Source of the DNA: Kitasatospora setae KM-6054
Lineage (GTDB): Bacteria > Actinomycetota > Actinomycetes > Streptomycetales > Streptomycetaceae
Assembly: GCF_000269985.1 (NCBI RefSeq)
Contig: NC_016109.1
Coordinates: forward strand, 868,001-932,000
Length of the DNA: 64,000 bases
Direction of reading: 5' to 3'
In this document: positions 1 to 8,058 of the stretch, one piece after another
How positions within the stretch are numbered: position 1 is the first letter of the stretch
Layout of the letters: every line of letters starts with the position of its first letter
The notes under the pieces: generated by a model
What the model was told of the DNA's origin: nothing
Database searches by the model: none
Seen by the model: the letters and a program-made list of their open reading frames with translations, nothing else
Translations under genes and position numbers: made by a program

Positions 1-53
1 GCGGTGGAGACACCCCAGCGGAATCCGGCGGGCAGGTCGTAGCGGTCCGGCAC
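1..53 (-). CDS. GH1 beta-glucosidase, N-terminus only (partial)
   Basis: Only the first 17 codons lie in the window. They begin at a GTG preceded by a good AGGAGG site (about 59-64) and read PDRYDLPAGFRWGVST after the start residue. F-x-W-G-V-[AS]-T is the hallmark opening of family 1 glycoside hydrolases, just before the conserved AYQIEGA stretch that would follow. The family hydrolyses beta-glucosides such as cellobiose, usually in the cytoplasm after sugar uptake in Streptomyces. A palindrome at 80-100 lies directly upstream and may be its operator. The family call rests on one motif, but it is a distinctive one. Confidence 0.75.
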   Translation of the reverse strand, partial: MPDRYDLPAGFRWGVST

Positions 54-79
54 GGGTGCCTCCTGACGAGCGGCGAATG

Positions 80-100
80 AACATGAGGAGTGCTCATGTT
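80..100. promoter_or_regulatory. Palindromic operator candidate upstream of the GH1 gene
   Basis: Perfect 8-bp inverted repeat: arms AACATGAG (80-87) and CTCATGTT (93-100) around a 5-nt spacer, 27 nt upstream of the GH1 start. It is AT-rich for this genome. It does not match the CebR box known for cellobiose genes. A repressor operator is inferred from position and symmetry only. Confidence 0.4.
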
Positions 101-362
101 AGGGAGTGGGGCGGGAGAGATCCAGAGCCCGGCGCCGATCACCCCGCGAACGCCCGGCAGACGGCCTGCGGACGGCCTGCGGGGGGGTGCGGCCGGGTCA
201 CGCCCCCACGGTCGGCCCCGCCGAACGGCCCCGGGAGCCGGGGCCGTTCGGCCCTTCCGGGCGTCCGGGGCCGCTGTGGACAGTGAGCCGAGGTCAGCGA
301 GGTGTCCGGCTCCGACTGCGGGGCCGATCGGGTGGGCGCGGGCGCCCAGGGAAGGCCGTGCG

Positions 363-851
363 ATGGAAACCGACGAGGTCATGCTGGCTGTCCGGCTCAC
401 CACCGCGGAGCGGACGCTGCTGCGGCGGCTGGCGCGCGGACACCGGGGCGACGTGTCCGAGGTGGTCGCGGACGCGCTGCTGGACGTCCTGCCGATGCTG
501 CTCACACCACCGGGCCGCGAAGACCAATTTCCTTGGCATACAAGCAAGTTCACCGCCCCGCCGAGCCCGTTCGCCCCGTGCGCGGTGACGGTCTGGCTGC
601 CGCCGGAGCTCGCCGAACTGCTGCCCGCGCTCGCCGCCCGGCTGGCCGGACGGGCGGCCGCCACGGGCTCCCCCGCGCCGCTCACCCCGTGCGCCGCGCT
701 GGGCACCGCCCTGCGGCTCTGGCTGCGACAGGACCCGGAGCGCCTGGCCGCCGGCCTGCACGCACTGCACTGCGGCGCCGCACACGCGCACCCCCACGCG
801 CAGCCGCAGCCGCACCCGGCATCCGTACGGCAGCGGCCCGTCGCGGCCTGA
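363..851 (+). CDS. Hypothetical protein, 162 aa
   Basis: I do not recognise a named family. The start is taken at the ATG at 363 behind a GGGAAGG site; in-frame codons further upstream encode only low-complexity residues. The first 45 residues form an amphipathic helical segment (MLAVRLTTAERTLLRRLARG) ending in SEVVADALLDVLPML, reminiscent of small ribbon-helix-helix or HTH proteins. A second Leu/Ala-rich helical segment follows around residues 75-140. The tail is rich in His, Pro and Gln. No signal peptide or membrane segment is visible. The stop codon lies inside a 2 x 20-nt tandem repeat. Confidence 0.55.
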   Translation: METDEVMLAVRLTTAERTLLRRLARGHRGDVSEVVADALLDVLPMLLTPPGREDQFPWHTSKFTAPPSPFAPCAVTVWLPPELAELLPALAARLAGRAAATGSPAPLTPCAALGTALRLWLRQDPERLAAGLHALHCGAAHAHPHAQPQPHPASVRQRPVAA

Positions 852-884
852 TCCGCCCGTCACGGGCCTGATCCGCCCGTCACG
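845..884. repeat. 2 x 20-nt tandem repeat across a stop codon
   Basis: GGCCTGATCCGCCCGTCACG occurs twice, head to tail and identical, at 845-864 and 865-884. The first copy contains the TGA (849-851) that ends the preceding gene. Confidence 0.9.
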
Positions 885-1235
885 GCCAGGACCGCTCGCC
901 GGACATGCCGTCAGCCCGTCAGGCCCCCGCCGAGCAGGGCCTTTCGGCGCCGGAGCGGGGGCGGGAGCGGGGCCGTCGGGCCGCTGCCGGCGGGACCATC
1001 GGCCCTGGGGCGGCGGGCCGGCGGCGGACCACCATGGAGCGCCACCGCTCGGCGGGGTGGTGCCGCTCTCCCCGGACGCCTCCCCCGCCGGGCGGTCCGG
1101 CACGCGCCGCCGGGCGGGGCCCGAGTCGCCCCCGGGCGGCGCGCACCCGGTGGACACCGCCCCGGCCCGCCACGACCTGCCGGTGCGCCGCCGACGCTCC
1201 CCTTCCCGCACGGACCGACCGGAGGTCGAACCGCC
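852..1235. other. 384-nt gap without a convincing gene
   Basis: Open frames here have no ribosome site and only Arg/Pro/Gly-rich composition, so I call no gene. The stretch holds the second copy of the tandem repeat and a DevR/OsdR-like box at 992-1006. It ends with the GGAGGT ribosome site of the gene at 1236. Confidence 0.6.
992..1006. promoter_or_regulatory. DevR/OsdR-like box (candidate)
   Basis: GGGACCATCGGCCCT is close to the palindrome GGGAC-N-GTCCC bound by DosR/DevR-type redox regulators, with one mismatch in the right half. It lies about 230 nt upstream of the membrane-protein gene and its neighbour, the hibernation-factor-like gene, a class often placed under hypoxia/dormancy control in actinomycetes. 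This is a visual match only. Confidence 0.3.
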
Positions 1236-1793
1236 ATGGCCCACCCCGTCCTCGCCCTCGGCACCGCCGCGCTGACCGCCACCGGCAGTGCCTGGTCCCT
1301 GCCCGCCTTGCCCGCCCTGCTCGACCTGCGGGCCGGACCGGACCGGCCGCGCGCCGCCCGCCTCACCGCTGCCGGCTGCCTCGCCTGGTGGGGCGCCCTG
1401 GCCGCGACCGCCCTGCTGCTCACCACCCCGCTGCCCTGGCCCGTCCCGCTCGGCGCCGCGCTGACCGGCACGCTCGGCGCCCTCGCGCTGCGCGCCGCCG
1501 CCGGCGCGGAACGCCGCGCCGCGCGCCGCGAACAGGCACGGCTCTGGGGCGCGCCGGGGCCCGCCCTCCCGTGCGCCCTCCCGTACGAGCTGCCGGCCGC
1601 CGTCCCGCCCCGGCACGCCCCGGCGGTGGGCTGGCTCACCACCGGACTGGCCGCCGTCGCGGCGGGGGCGGCCGCGACGCTGCTGGCCGGGCGGCCGGGA
1701 CCGGCCGGGTCGGCGGTGCTGACGGTCGCCGCCTCGGCGGGGCTGTGCCTGCTGATCGTGCTGGTCGCGCTGCACCGCCCCGGCCCCCGCTGA
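1236..1793 (+). CDS. Small integral membrane protein, 185 aa
   Basis: The protein has four hydrophobic segments: roughly residues 3-30, 45-85 (probably two helices, around a TALLLTTPLPWPVPLGAAL stretch) and two near the C-terminus (about 128-150 and 155-178). They are joined by a basic loop, AERRAARREQ. No catalytic motif is visible. The start has a clear GGAGGT site at 1221-1226. It precedes the hibernation-factor-like gene by 42 nt on the same strand, so the two are probably co-transcribed. Function unknown; a stress-related role is only suggested by the neighbour. The stop lies in a 9-nt duplication (CCCCGCTGA twice, 1785-1802). Confidence 0.6.
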   Translation: MAHPVLALGTAALTATGSAWSLPALPALLDLRAGPDRPRAARLTAAGCLAWWGALAATALLLTTPLPWPVPLGAALTGTLGALALRAAAGAERRAARREQARLWGAPGPALPCALPYELPAAVPPRHAPAVGWLTTGLAAVAAGAAATLLAGRPGPAGSAVLTVAASAGLCLLIVLVALHRPGPR

Positions 1794-1835
1794 CCCCGCT
1801 GACCGCCGCCCGCCGCCACGCCCGAGGAGCCCGCC

Positions 1836-2579
1836 ATGCCCGCCTCCCCCTCCGCCTCCCCCGCCGCCCCTCCCCTCCCCGGGGACGCGCTCGCGCTCGC
1901 CCGGGCCCGGGTCGCCGCCGCCGCTGCCGCTGCCGCGCGGGACGCCTCCGCGCTGGTCGAGGCCGTGCGGGTCCGCCTCACCGCCGCGCCCGGACGCGTC
2001 CTCGCCCAGGTCAACGCGGAGGTCGACGGGCGGCGGGTGCGCGTGCAGCTCGCCGCCCGCACCGCGGGAGAGGCCGCCGAACGGCTCGCGGACGGGCTGC
2101 GCCGGCGGGTGCGCGCCGTCTCCGCGAGCTGGCGGCCCCGGCCCTGGCCGTCCGCCGAGCCGGCCGCCGAGCCGGGCACCGGACCCGCCGCCGCCCGCTC
2201 GGGGCGGATCGTCCGCGTCAAGTCGCCCGCCCTGGTGTGGTGTTCGCCCGACGCGGCGGTCCGCACCCTGGACGCGATGGACTACGACATCCACCTGTTC
2301 ACCGACCCGGCCACCGAGACCGACGCCGTCGTCCACCGGATCGGCCCGACCGGCTACCGCCTGGCCCGCACCCTCCCGGCCGGCCCGCCGCACCGGCCCG
2401 CCACCCCGCTCACCCTCAGCCCGCTGCCGGCCCCGCCGCTGACCGACCGGCAGGCCGCCGCCCGCCTCACCACCGCCGACCTCCCGTACCTCTTCTTCGC
2501 CGACCCGGCCACCCGCCGCGGCCGCGTCCTCTACCGCCGCCTGGACGGCCACCTCGCCCTGCTCACCGGCGCGCCCTGA
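1836..2579 (+). CDS. HPF/RaiA-like ribosome hibernation protein with two S30AE C-terminal domains
   Basis: The protein has 247 residues. Residues 1-35 are Ala/Pro-rich. Residues about 36-100 look like a degenerate RaiA/HPF N-terminal fold (VRVRLTAAPGRVLAQVNAEV, then VRVQLAARTAGEAAERLADGL). From residue 125 a typical S30AE C-terminal domain begins (IVRVKSPALVWCSPDAAVRT, then DYDIHLFTDPATE and a VVHRIGPTGYRL strand). A second, shorter copy lies at about 202-247 (PLTDRQAAARL, then PYLFFADPATRRGRVLYRR). Long HPF proteins dimerise ribosomes through one such domain; two per chain is the actinobacterial dormancy-type layout. Ribosome site GAGGAG; probably in one unit with the membrane protein upstream. 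Confidence 0.75.
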   Translation: MPASPSASPAAPPLPGDALALARARVAAAAAAAARDASALVEAVRVRLTAAPGRVLAQVNAEVDGRRVRVQLAARTAGEAAERLADGLRRRVRAVSASWRPRPWPSAEPAAEPGTGPAAARSGRIVRVKSPALVWCSPDAAVRTLDAMDYDIHLFTDPATETDAVVHRIGPTGYRLARTLPAGPPHRPATPLTLSPLPAPPLTDRQAAARLTTADLPYLFFADPATRRGRVLYRRLDGHLALLTGAP

Positions 2580-2598
2580 GCGGCCTTGGACACTTCGG

Positions 2599-2650
2599 CC
2601 CGGGAAACCCGGGTGAACGGCCGCTGACCTGCCCGCTAGAGTCGCGCTCC
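2599..2650 (+). promoter_or_regulatory. Small hairpin and leaderless-type promoter
   Basis: CCCGGG-AAA-CCCGGG (2599-2613) can form a 6-bp hairpin just after the previous gene. It is followed by GTGAAC (2613-2618), an 18-nt spacer and TAGAGT (2637-2642). The GTG at 2651 starts 8 nt after TAGAGT, the usual geometry of leaderless Streptomyces transcripts, and no ribosome site is visible there. Confidence 0.4.
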
Positions 2651-3364
2651 GTGGAAGAACAGCCGATCACCGTGCACCGCATCCGCTCCGGCGCGCGCGA
2701 GTACCGCGTCGTCCGCTCGGCCCCGGGTCCGGGGCGGCTGGTGCTGCGGGACGAGCACCACTGGATGACGCTGTACGCCGACCGGCCGGGCCTGGCGCGG
2801 CTGCTGGCGCTCTGGTCGCTGGCCGCCCGTTCCCCGCACACCCTGCTGTACCTGCCGCTGCGTGGTCGGCCGATGCCCGACGGTCCGCTCCCGGGGCCGG
2901 TGTCCGAGGCCGGGCAGCCCGGGCTGGACCTCGTCCTGGCCCACCACTCGCTGGGTTTCCGCCCGAGCGCCTGGAAGGAGGTCCGCGCCCGCCTCGGCCC
3001 GGGCCGGCCGCAGCGCACCGGCACCCCCGACACCGAGTTCACCGTCCGGTCCGGGCGCGCCGAGCGCTTCCACCACGCCGAGTTCCGCGACCACCTGCAC
3101 TTCGCCACCGCCGCCGGAACCCTCTTCGTGACCGCCAGCGCCCCGGCCTTCCGCGACGCCGGCGCCGAACTGCGCTCCCTCCTCGCCGACGCCCCGGCCG
3201 TCCACCACCGCCACTACCGCCGGCACCCCGACCTCCCCGAGGTCCCCGTCTACCAGCACGTGTGCGTCGAGCTCTCCACCGCCCCCACCCGCCACGGCGA
3301 CCTCCACGGCCCTTTCCTCCCGGGCATGCTGCACGTGCAGTACTGCCCGGAATGGGCGTACTGA
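2651..3364 (+). CDS. Hypothetical protein, 237 aa
   Basis: I do not recognise the family. The likely start is the GTG at 2651, leaderless behind TAGAGT. The protein is soluble and basic/aromatic. It has an N-terminal beta-rich part (TVHRIRSGAREYRVVRSAP, then LVLRDEHHWMTLYADRPG), a helical segment (LARLLALWSLAAR) and a His-rich second half (RAERFHHAEFRDHLHFATAA, then AVHHRHYRRHPDLPEVPVYQ). The last 15 residues, MLHVQYCPEWAY-like, are aromatic. There are no membrane segments. It lies between the hibernation-factor gene and the STAND gene without overlap to either, so its operon membership is unclear. Confidence 0.6.
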   Translation: MEEQPITVHRIRSGAREYRVVRSAPGPGRLVLRDEHHWMTLYADRPGLARLLALWSLAARSPHTLLYLPLRGRPMPDGPLPGPVSEAGQPGLDLVLAHHSLGFRPSAWKEVRARLGPGRPQRTGTPDTEFTVRSGRAERFHHAEFRDHLHFATAAGTLFVTASAPAFRDAGAELRSLLADAPAVHHRHYRRHPDLPEVPVYQHVCVELSTAPTRHGDLHGPFLPGMLHVQYCPEWAY

Positions 3365-3506
3365 TCACCAAGCGCCGCATCGGGAAACCCCTCGCTCACA
3401 TCCGGCCCAACTTCGGACACCCGCCTCCGCGCCGCCGCCCGGGCCCGTACGGTCCGCCCCGGGCCCGCTGCGGTCCCGGCTCCGCACACGTCGACAGGAG
3501 GACACG

Positions 3507-6500
3507 GTGGCACCACGACCGGGAGGGGAGTCCGACAAGTTCGGCAACCGCTACGAGGGGGCCTGGACGGTCCGCCAGGCTCTGAACGTGCTCCTGGGCA
3601 GGGGTGAGTCGATCGTCCTCGAACCGGCTTCCCCGCTGGGCGACGGCGTCGAGTTCCTGTACCGGCGCGACGGCGTGACGCAGGCCCACCAGGTGAAGCG
3701 GCAGCACCGGAACGCGAACAGCTGGAGTGTGCACTCGCTCCGCGAGAAGGGCGTCTGGGACGCGCTGCGGTTCCACGTCGAGGGCGGCCGCACCTTCCAC
3801 TTCGTGTCGACGGTGCCCGCCCGGGCGGTCGAGGAGCTCACCGACCGCGCGCGCCGTTCCGACGACGCCGCGGCCTTCCGGCGGGAGTGGCTGTCGGACG
3901 GCCTCGGGGACCAGTTCGACGCCCTCGCCTCCGCCGCCGTCTACGGCTCGGCCGAGGTGGCCTGGCGCATGCTGCGCGGGCTGTGGGTGGAGTGGCACAA
4001 CGAGCGGGAACTGATCGACACCAACGCGGTGCTCGCCGAGCAGGTCCTCACCGGCGCGCCGGGCCACCCGGCCGCGCTGACCCTGGGGGACGTCCTGCTG
4101 GCCGGCCTCGGCAGCACGCTCGACGCCCCCGCGCTCACGTCCCGCCTGGCGGTGCACGGGCTCCGGCCGGCCGGCCGGGCGGAGGGCGCCGCGGTGGCCG
4201 AGTCGGTCGCCGCGGCGACCCGGAGCTGGGCGGCGACCGTCGAGCCCGGCCTGCTCCGGCCGGTCATCGCGCGGGCGGAGGCGGACCTGCTGGTCGAACG
4301 GGTCACGGCCGACGGCCCGCGGCTCACCCTGCTGACCGGTACGGCGGGCAGCGGGAAGAGCGCCGTGCTGCACCAGGCGGTCGGAGCGCTCACGGCATCG
4401 GGGACGCCGGTGCTCGCCTTCCGCCTGGACCGGCTCGCCCCCTTCGACTCGACCCACCGGCTCGGCCGGCACGTCAAGCTGGCCATGTCGCCGGTCGGCG
4501 CGCTGGCCACCGCCGCGGCCGGGCGGCCCTGCGTGCTGGTGGTGGACCAGTTGGACGCCGTGAGCCTGGTGTCGGGGCGCAGCTCGCAGGCGTTCGGCCC
4601 GGTGGCCGACCTGATCGGCGAGGCCGCCGCCTTCCCGGCGATGCGGGTCGTCCTCGTCTGCCGGGCCTTCGACGCCAAGGCCGACCCGCGGATCCGTGAA
4701 CTGGCCTCCGCCGACGATTCGGTACGGCTGGAAGTGGGATCGCTGGCCAGCGCCCAGGTGAATGCCGCGCTCGTCGGCATGGGCCTGGATCCGGGGCGGC
4801 TGACGTCCTCGCAGCGCGCGCTGCTCGGCTCCCCGCTGCACCTGTTCCTGCTGGCCCAGCTCGCGGACCGCCCGGACGTGCTCACCGGGCTCCGTTCCCG
4901 TCGGCAACTCCTGGACGCTTTCTGGGAGTTCAAACGGGGCCAGTGCGATGTGCGGCTTCCTTCGACGCGTTTCCACCGAGCGGTCTCCGCAGTCGCCGCG
5001 ACCATGAGCGAGCGCCAGCAGCTCTTCGTTCCGGACAGCGTGCTGGACACGGACGACCTCGCCGCGAGCGGACGGGTCCTGGTGTCGGAGAACGTCCTGG
5101 TCCGGGACGGCCGGAAGCTCGCGTTCTTCCACGAGAGCTTCTTCGACTACGCCTTCGCCCGGGACTGGCTCCGGCGGAACGACGGCCTGGTGGAGTTCCT
5201 CACCGGCGCGGAGCAGGAGCTGTTCCGGCGCGGGCAGCTGCGGCAGGTCCTCGACCACCTGCGGGAGCAGGACGAGGAGCGCTTCGCCGAGGAGGTCGAG
5301 GCGCTGCTCACCGCCCCGGGGATCCGGTACCACCTGAAGGAGGTGGTACTCGCCGTCCTGCGCGGCCTGCCGGATCCGACCGCCGCGGAGTGGGGCGCGG
5401 TCTCCCGGGTCCTGGCGGGCCGCCCCCCGTTCATGGACCAGGTGGTGAACGCGGTCCGAAGCCCGGCCTGGTTCCGCCGCGCGGACGACGAAGGCGTGGT
5501 CGCCGACTGGCTGGCCGGCGCGGACAGCCGGGAACGGGACTGGGCGATCCAGCTGTTGGGTGCGGCGTCCGACGAACTCCCGGACCGGGTGGCCCAGTTG
5601 CTGGAACCGCACACCGCGCACCCGCAGTTCGGCTCCTGGCTGGCCTGGATCATCCGCTTCGCCAGGATCGGCGAGAGCCGACCGCTCTTCGACCTCCTGC
5701 TGGGCGCCGTACGGGCGGGCCGCCTGGCCGGCCACGATCGCGACCTCTGGGTGGCGGTGGACGAATTCGCCGACGAACAGCCTGCGTGGGCGGTCGAGTT
5801 GATCGGCGCCCAGCTCATCGACGGGCCCGACGCGCTCCGGCTGGACAAGCGGGGCAGGGTGGCCGCCCTGGAAAGCCGGGACCACTTCGGGGTGAAGGTG
5901 ATCACCGCTGCCGCGCTCGGCGCCCCGGCGGAGTACTGCCTGCGGGTCCTCCCGGCACTGGTGCGGGTCATGGCCGCGACCGCCATGCCCCGGAAGTGGG
6001 CAGGCCCGGCCTATGACCGCCACTTCTCCCTCCGGTCTCCCGAGGAGCAGCCCGGCGACCTGGCCGAAGCGCTCTACCACGGTGCGGCCGCCGCGCTGCG
6101 GGCGGTGGCGGCGGCGGATCCCGCCGGGGCTCGCGAGTTGCTGGCGCAACTGGCCGCCGCCCCGTTCGAGGCCGCGGTCTGGCTGGTGTACCGGACGCTG
6201 GCCTCGACCGGTGAAGCTCTCGCGCCCTGGGCGGCCGCGCTCCTGCTGGAGGGGAGGCACCGGCTGTTCGTGGGCTACGCCTCGCACTCCACCTGGGGAG
6301 CGCGTGACGTGCTGGTCGCCATCGGCGGCGCACTGCCCGACACCACGCTCGCGGACCTGGAGCGGCTGATCCTCCACCTGCGCCTCCCGCACAACGGCGA
6401 ACTGTCGCCCTGGCACGAGTTCTCCCTCCTCTCGGCGCTCCCCGAGGACCGGCTCTCCGCCCCGGCGGGACGGCGGCTGGGCGAACTCCGCCGGCTGCTC

Positions 6501-7952
6501 GACCGGGCGGAACCGGATGCGCCGCAGGCGATCACGGCCGGCTTCGCCCGGTCGCCGATCCCCTCGGAATCGGCCCGGCAGATGAGCGACGACCAGTGGC
6601 TGGCCGCGTTGAAGAAGCACAGCCAGGACCGCACCGACTGGTCGACCGGTACCGGCGGCGCCCACGAACTCGCCCTGGTGCTGCAGGGCATGACGGAGCG
6701 GGAGCCCGTCCGGTTCGCCCGGCTCGCGCTGCGGATCGACGCCGGGACGCACCCGGCCTACGGCTCCGCGCTGCTCCGGGGCCTCGGCGACACCGAGCGG
6801 CTCGACGACCCCGAACCGCTCTTCGCCGCGGTCCGCCACTTCGCCGGCCAGCGCAGGCCCGCCCACGACCGCTGGCTGGGCTGGGCGGTCCGCCGGCACC
6901 TGGACGCCGTTCCGATCGACCTGGTGGAGGCCCTCCTGCGCTGTGCCCTGGAGTCCGACGATCCCACCCCCGCCAGGACCGCCACGACGCTGGAGGACAG
7001 CGACGGGGACCTGTTCACCTCGGGCATCAACACCGTGCGCGGCACCGCCGCCGAGTTCCTGGGCGACCTCCTCCTCTCCGACCCGGACGGCACTCGCGCC
7101 GCCCTGCTCCTGCCGCACGTGGAGCAGCTCGCCGCCGACCCCTCCCCCGCGGTCCGGACCTGCGTGGCGCACCTGCTGCACGCCGCGCTGCGCCACGACC
7201 GGGCCACCGTGGCCCGCGCGTTCGACGTGCTGGTTCAGGCCCCTGATCCGCTGCTGGCCTCGCGCACCGTGCTGCGCCTGTTCGTGGCCCTGTGCGACGG
7301 GGACCCGGCGGCGGGGCACCCGGTGATCGACCGCATGCTGCGCTCCGAGTTCGCCGCGGTGCGGAGGGCCGGTGGGCAGGTCGCCGCCCTCGCGGCGATG
7401 GATTGGGAGACGAACGAATTCCTGGCCGCGGTCCTCGGCGGCGATGACGGCCCCCGGATGCAGGGCGCCGCGGAAGTGTGCGCCCAGCGCCTCACCCGCA
7501 CCGGGGACGCGGCCATCTCCCACCACGCGCTGGTCCGCTTCTTCCACCACCCCGACGAGGAGGTCCGGGAGGCCGCCGCCACCGTCGCCGCGGCGCTGCG
7601 CGGACACCGCCTGGCCCCGGTCCGCGCGACGCTGACCGCCCTGATGGAGTCGCGCGCGTTCGAGCCGGCCCTGCCCCAGCTGCTGATCACCCTCGACGAT
7701 GCCCCGGACCGGATCGACGAACTGGCCCTGACCTGTGTCCGCCGCTTCCTCAAGGTGTTCGGCAAGGACGCGGCGGACCTGCGGACGGGGGCGGCCGCCG
7801 ACGCCCACCGGATCGGCGAACTCCTGGTCAGGGCCCACGCCCGGGCGACGCCGAGGAGCCGACGCGCCGAAATCCTCGATCTAATGGACGAGTTGCTGCT
7901 CACCGGAGCCTTCGGAGTCACCCAAGCGATCACCGAGGCCGACCGGGACTGA
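3507..7952 (+). CDS. STAND NTPase with N-terminal Mrr/Cap4-like nuclease domain (Avs-like)
   Basis: The protein has 1481 residues, with a GTG start behind AGGAGG (3496-3501). Residues 5-120 open with KFGNRYEGAWTVRQAL. They carry D46, E49 and QVK (62-64), the spacing of QxK-type PD-(D/E)XK nucleases such as Mrr and Cap4/DUF4297. The Walker A motif is GTAGSGKS (278-285). Walker B is CVLVVDQLD (342-350). An NTPase lid and winged-helix region follows to about 560 (FFHESFFDYAFARDWL). Residues about 600-1480 are helical repeats of HEAT/ARM type, the usual STAND sensor. In Avs proteins such a sensor binds phage components, and the NTPase assembles and activates the nuclease. Nuclease and defence roles are inferred from architecture. 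Confidence 0.75.
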   Translation: MAPRPGGESDKFGNRYEGAWTVRQALNVLLGRGESIVLEPASPLGDGVEFLYRRDGVTQAHQVKRQHRNANSWSVHSLREKGVWDALRFHVEGGRTFHFVSTVPARAVEELTDRARRSDDAAAFRREWLSDGLGDQFDALASAAVYGSAEVAWRMLRGLWVEWHNERELIDTNAVLAEQVLTGAPGHPAALTLGDVLLAGLGSTLDAPALTSRLAVHGLRPAGRAEGAAVAESVAAATRSWAATVEPGLLRPVIARAEADLLVERVTADGPRLTLLTGTAGSGKSAVLHQAVGALTASGTPVLAFRLDRLAPFDSTHRLGRHVKLAMSPVGALATAAAGRPCVLVVDQLDAVSLVSGRSSQAFGPVADLIGEAAAFPAMRVVLVCRAFDAKADPRIRELASADDSVRLEVGSLASAQVNAALVGMGLDPGRLTSSQRALLGSPLHLFLLAQLADRPDVLTGLRSRRQLLDAFWEFKRGQCDVRLPSTRFHRAVSAVAATMSERQQLFVPDSVLDTDDLAASGRVLVSENVLVRDGRKLAFFHESFFDYAFARDWLRRNDGLVEFLTGAEQELFRRGQLRQVLDHLREQDEERFAEEVEALLTAPGIRYHLKEVVLAVLRGLPDPTAAEWGAVSRVLAGRPPFMDQVVNAVRSPAWFRRADDEGVVADWLAGADSRERDWAIQLLGAASDELPDRVAQLLEPHTAHPQFGSWLAWIIRFARIGESRPLFDLLLGAVRAGRLAGHDRDLWVAVDEFADEQPAWAVELIGAQLIDGPDALRLDKRGRVAALESRDHFGVKVITAAALGAPAEYCLRVLPALVRVMAATAMPRKWAGPAYDRHFSLRSPEEQPGDLAEALYHGAAAALRAVAAADPAGARELLAQLAAAPFEAAVWLVYRTLASTGEALAPWAAALLLEGRHRLFVGYASHSTWGARDVLVAIGGALPDTTLADLERLILHLRLPHNGELSPWHEFSLLSALPEDRLSAPAGRRLGELRRLLDRAEPDAPQAITAGFARSPIPSESARQMSDDQWLAALKKHSQDRTDWSTGTGGAHELALVLQGMTEREPVRFARLALRIDAGTHPAYGSALLRGLGDTERLDDPEPLFAAVRHFAGQRRPAHDRWLGWAVRRHLDAVPIDLVEALLRCALESDDPTPARTATTLEDSDGDLFTSGINTVRGTAAEFLGDLLLSDPDGTRAALLLPHVEQLAADPSPAVRTCVAHLLHAALRHDRATVARAFDVLVQAPDPLLASRTVLRLFVALCDGDPAAGHPVIDRMLRSEFAAVRRAGGQVAALAAMDWETNEFLAAVLGGDDGPRMQGAAEVCAQRLTRTGDAAISHHALVRFFHHPDEEVREAAATVAAALRGHRLAPVRATLTALMESRAFEPALPQLLITLDDAPDRIDELALTCVRRFLKVFGKDAADLRTGAAADAHRIGELLVRAHARATPRSRRAEILDLMDELLLTGAFGVTQAITEADRD

Positions 7953-8058
7953 CCCGCCGCGGACGCCCGTCCGCATGCTGCCGCACGCCCCCGGCGCACC
8001 TACGACCGGGGGCGGGAAACGCCTGTTCCGGCCGGGTGGGCCGTGCTGTGCTGGGCGC

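Noticed and set aside
919..1173. Small minus-strand ORF in the 852-1235 gap
   Set aside because: No ribosome site, and the product is Arg/Gly/Pro low complexity like other shadow frames.
3396..7838. A 1480-codon open frame antisense to the STAND gene
   Set aside because: Long antisense frames are expected at this GC content. Its product is Arg/Gly/Pro/Gln-rich with no domain, while the sense strand has a clear ribosome site and conserved motifs.
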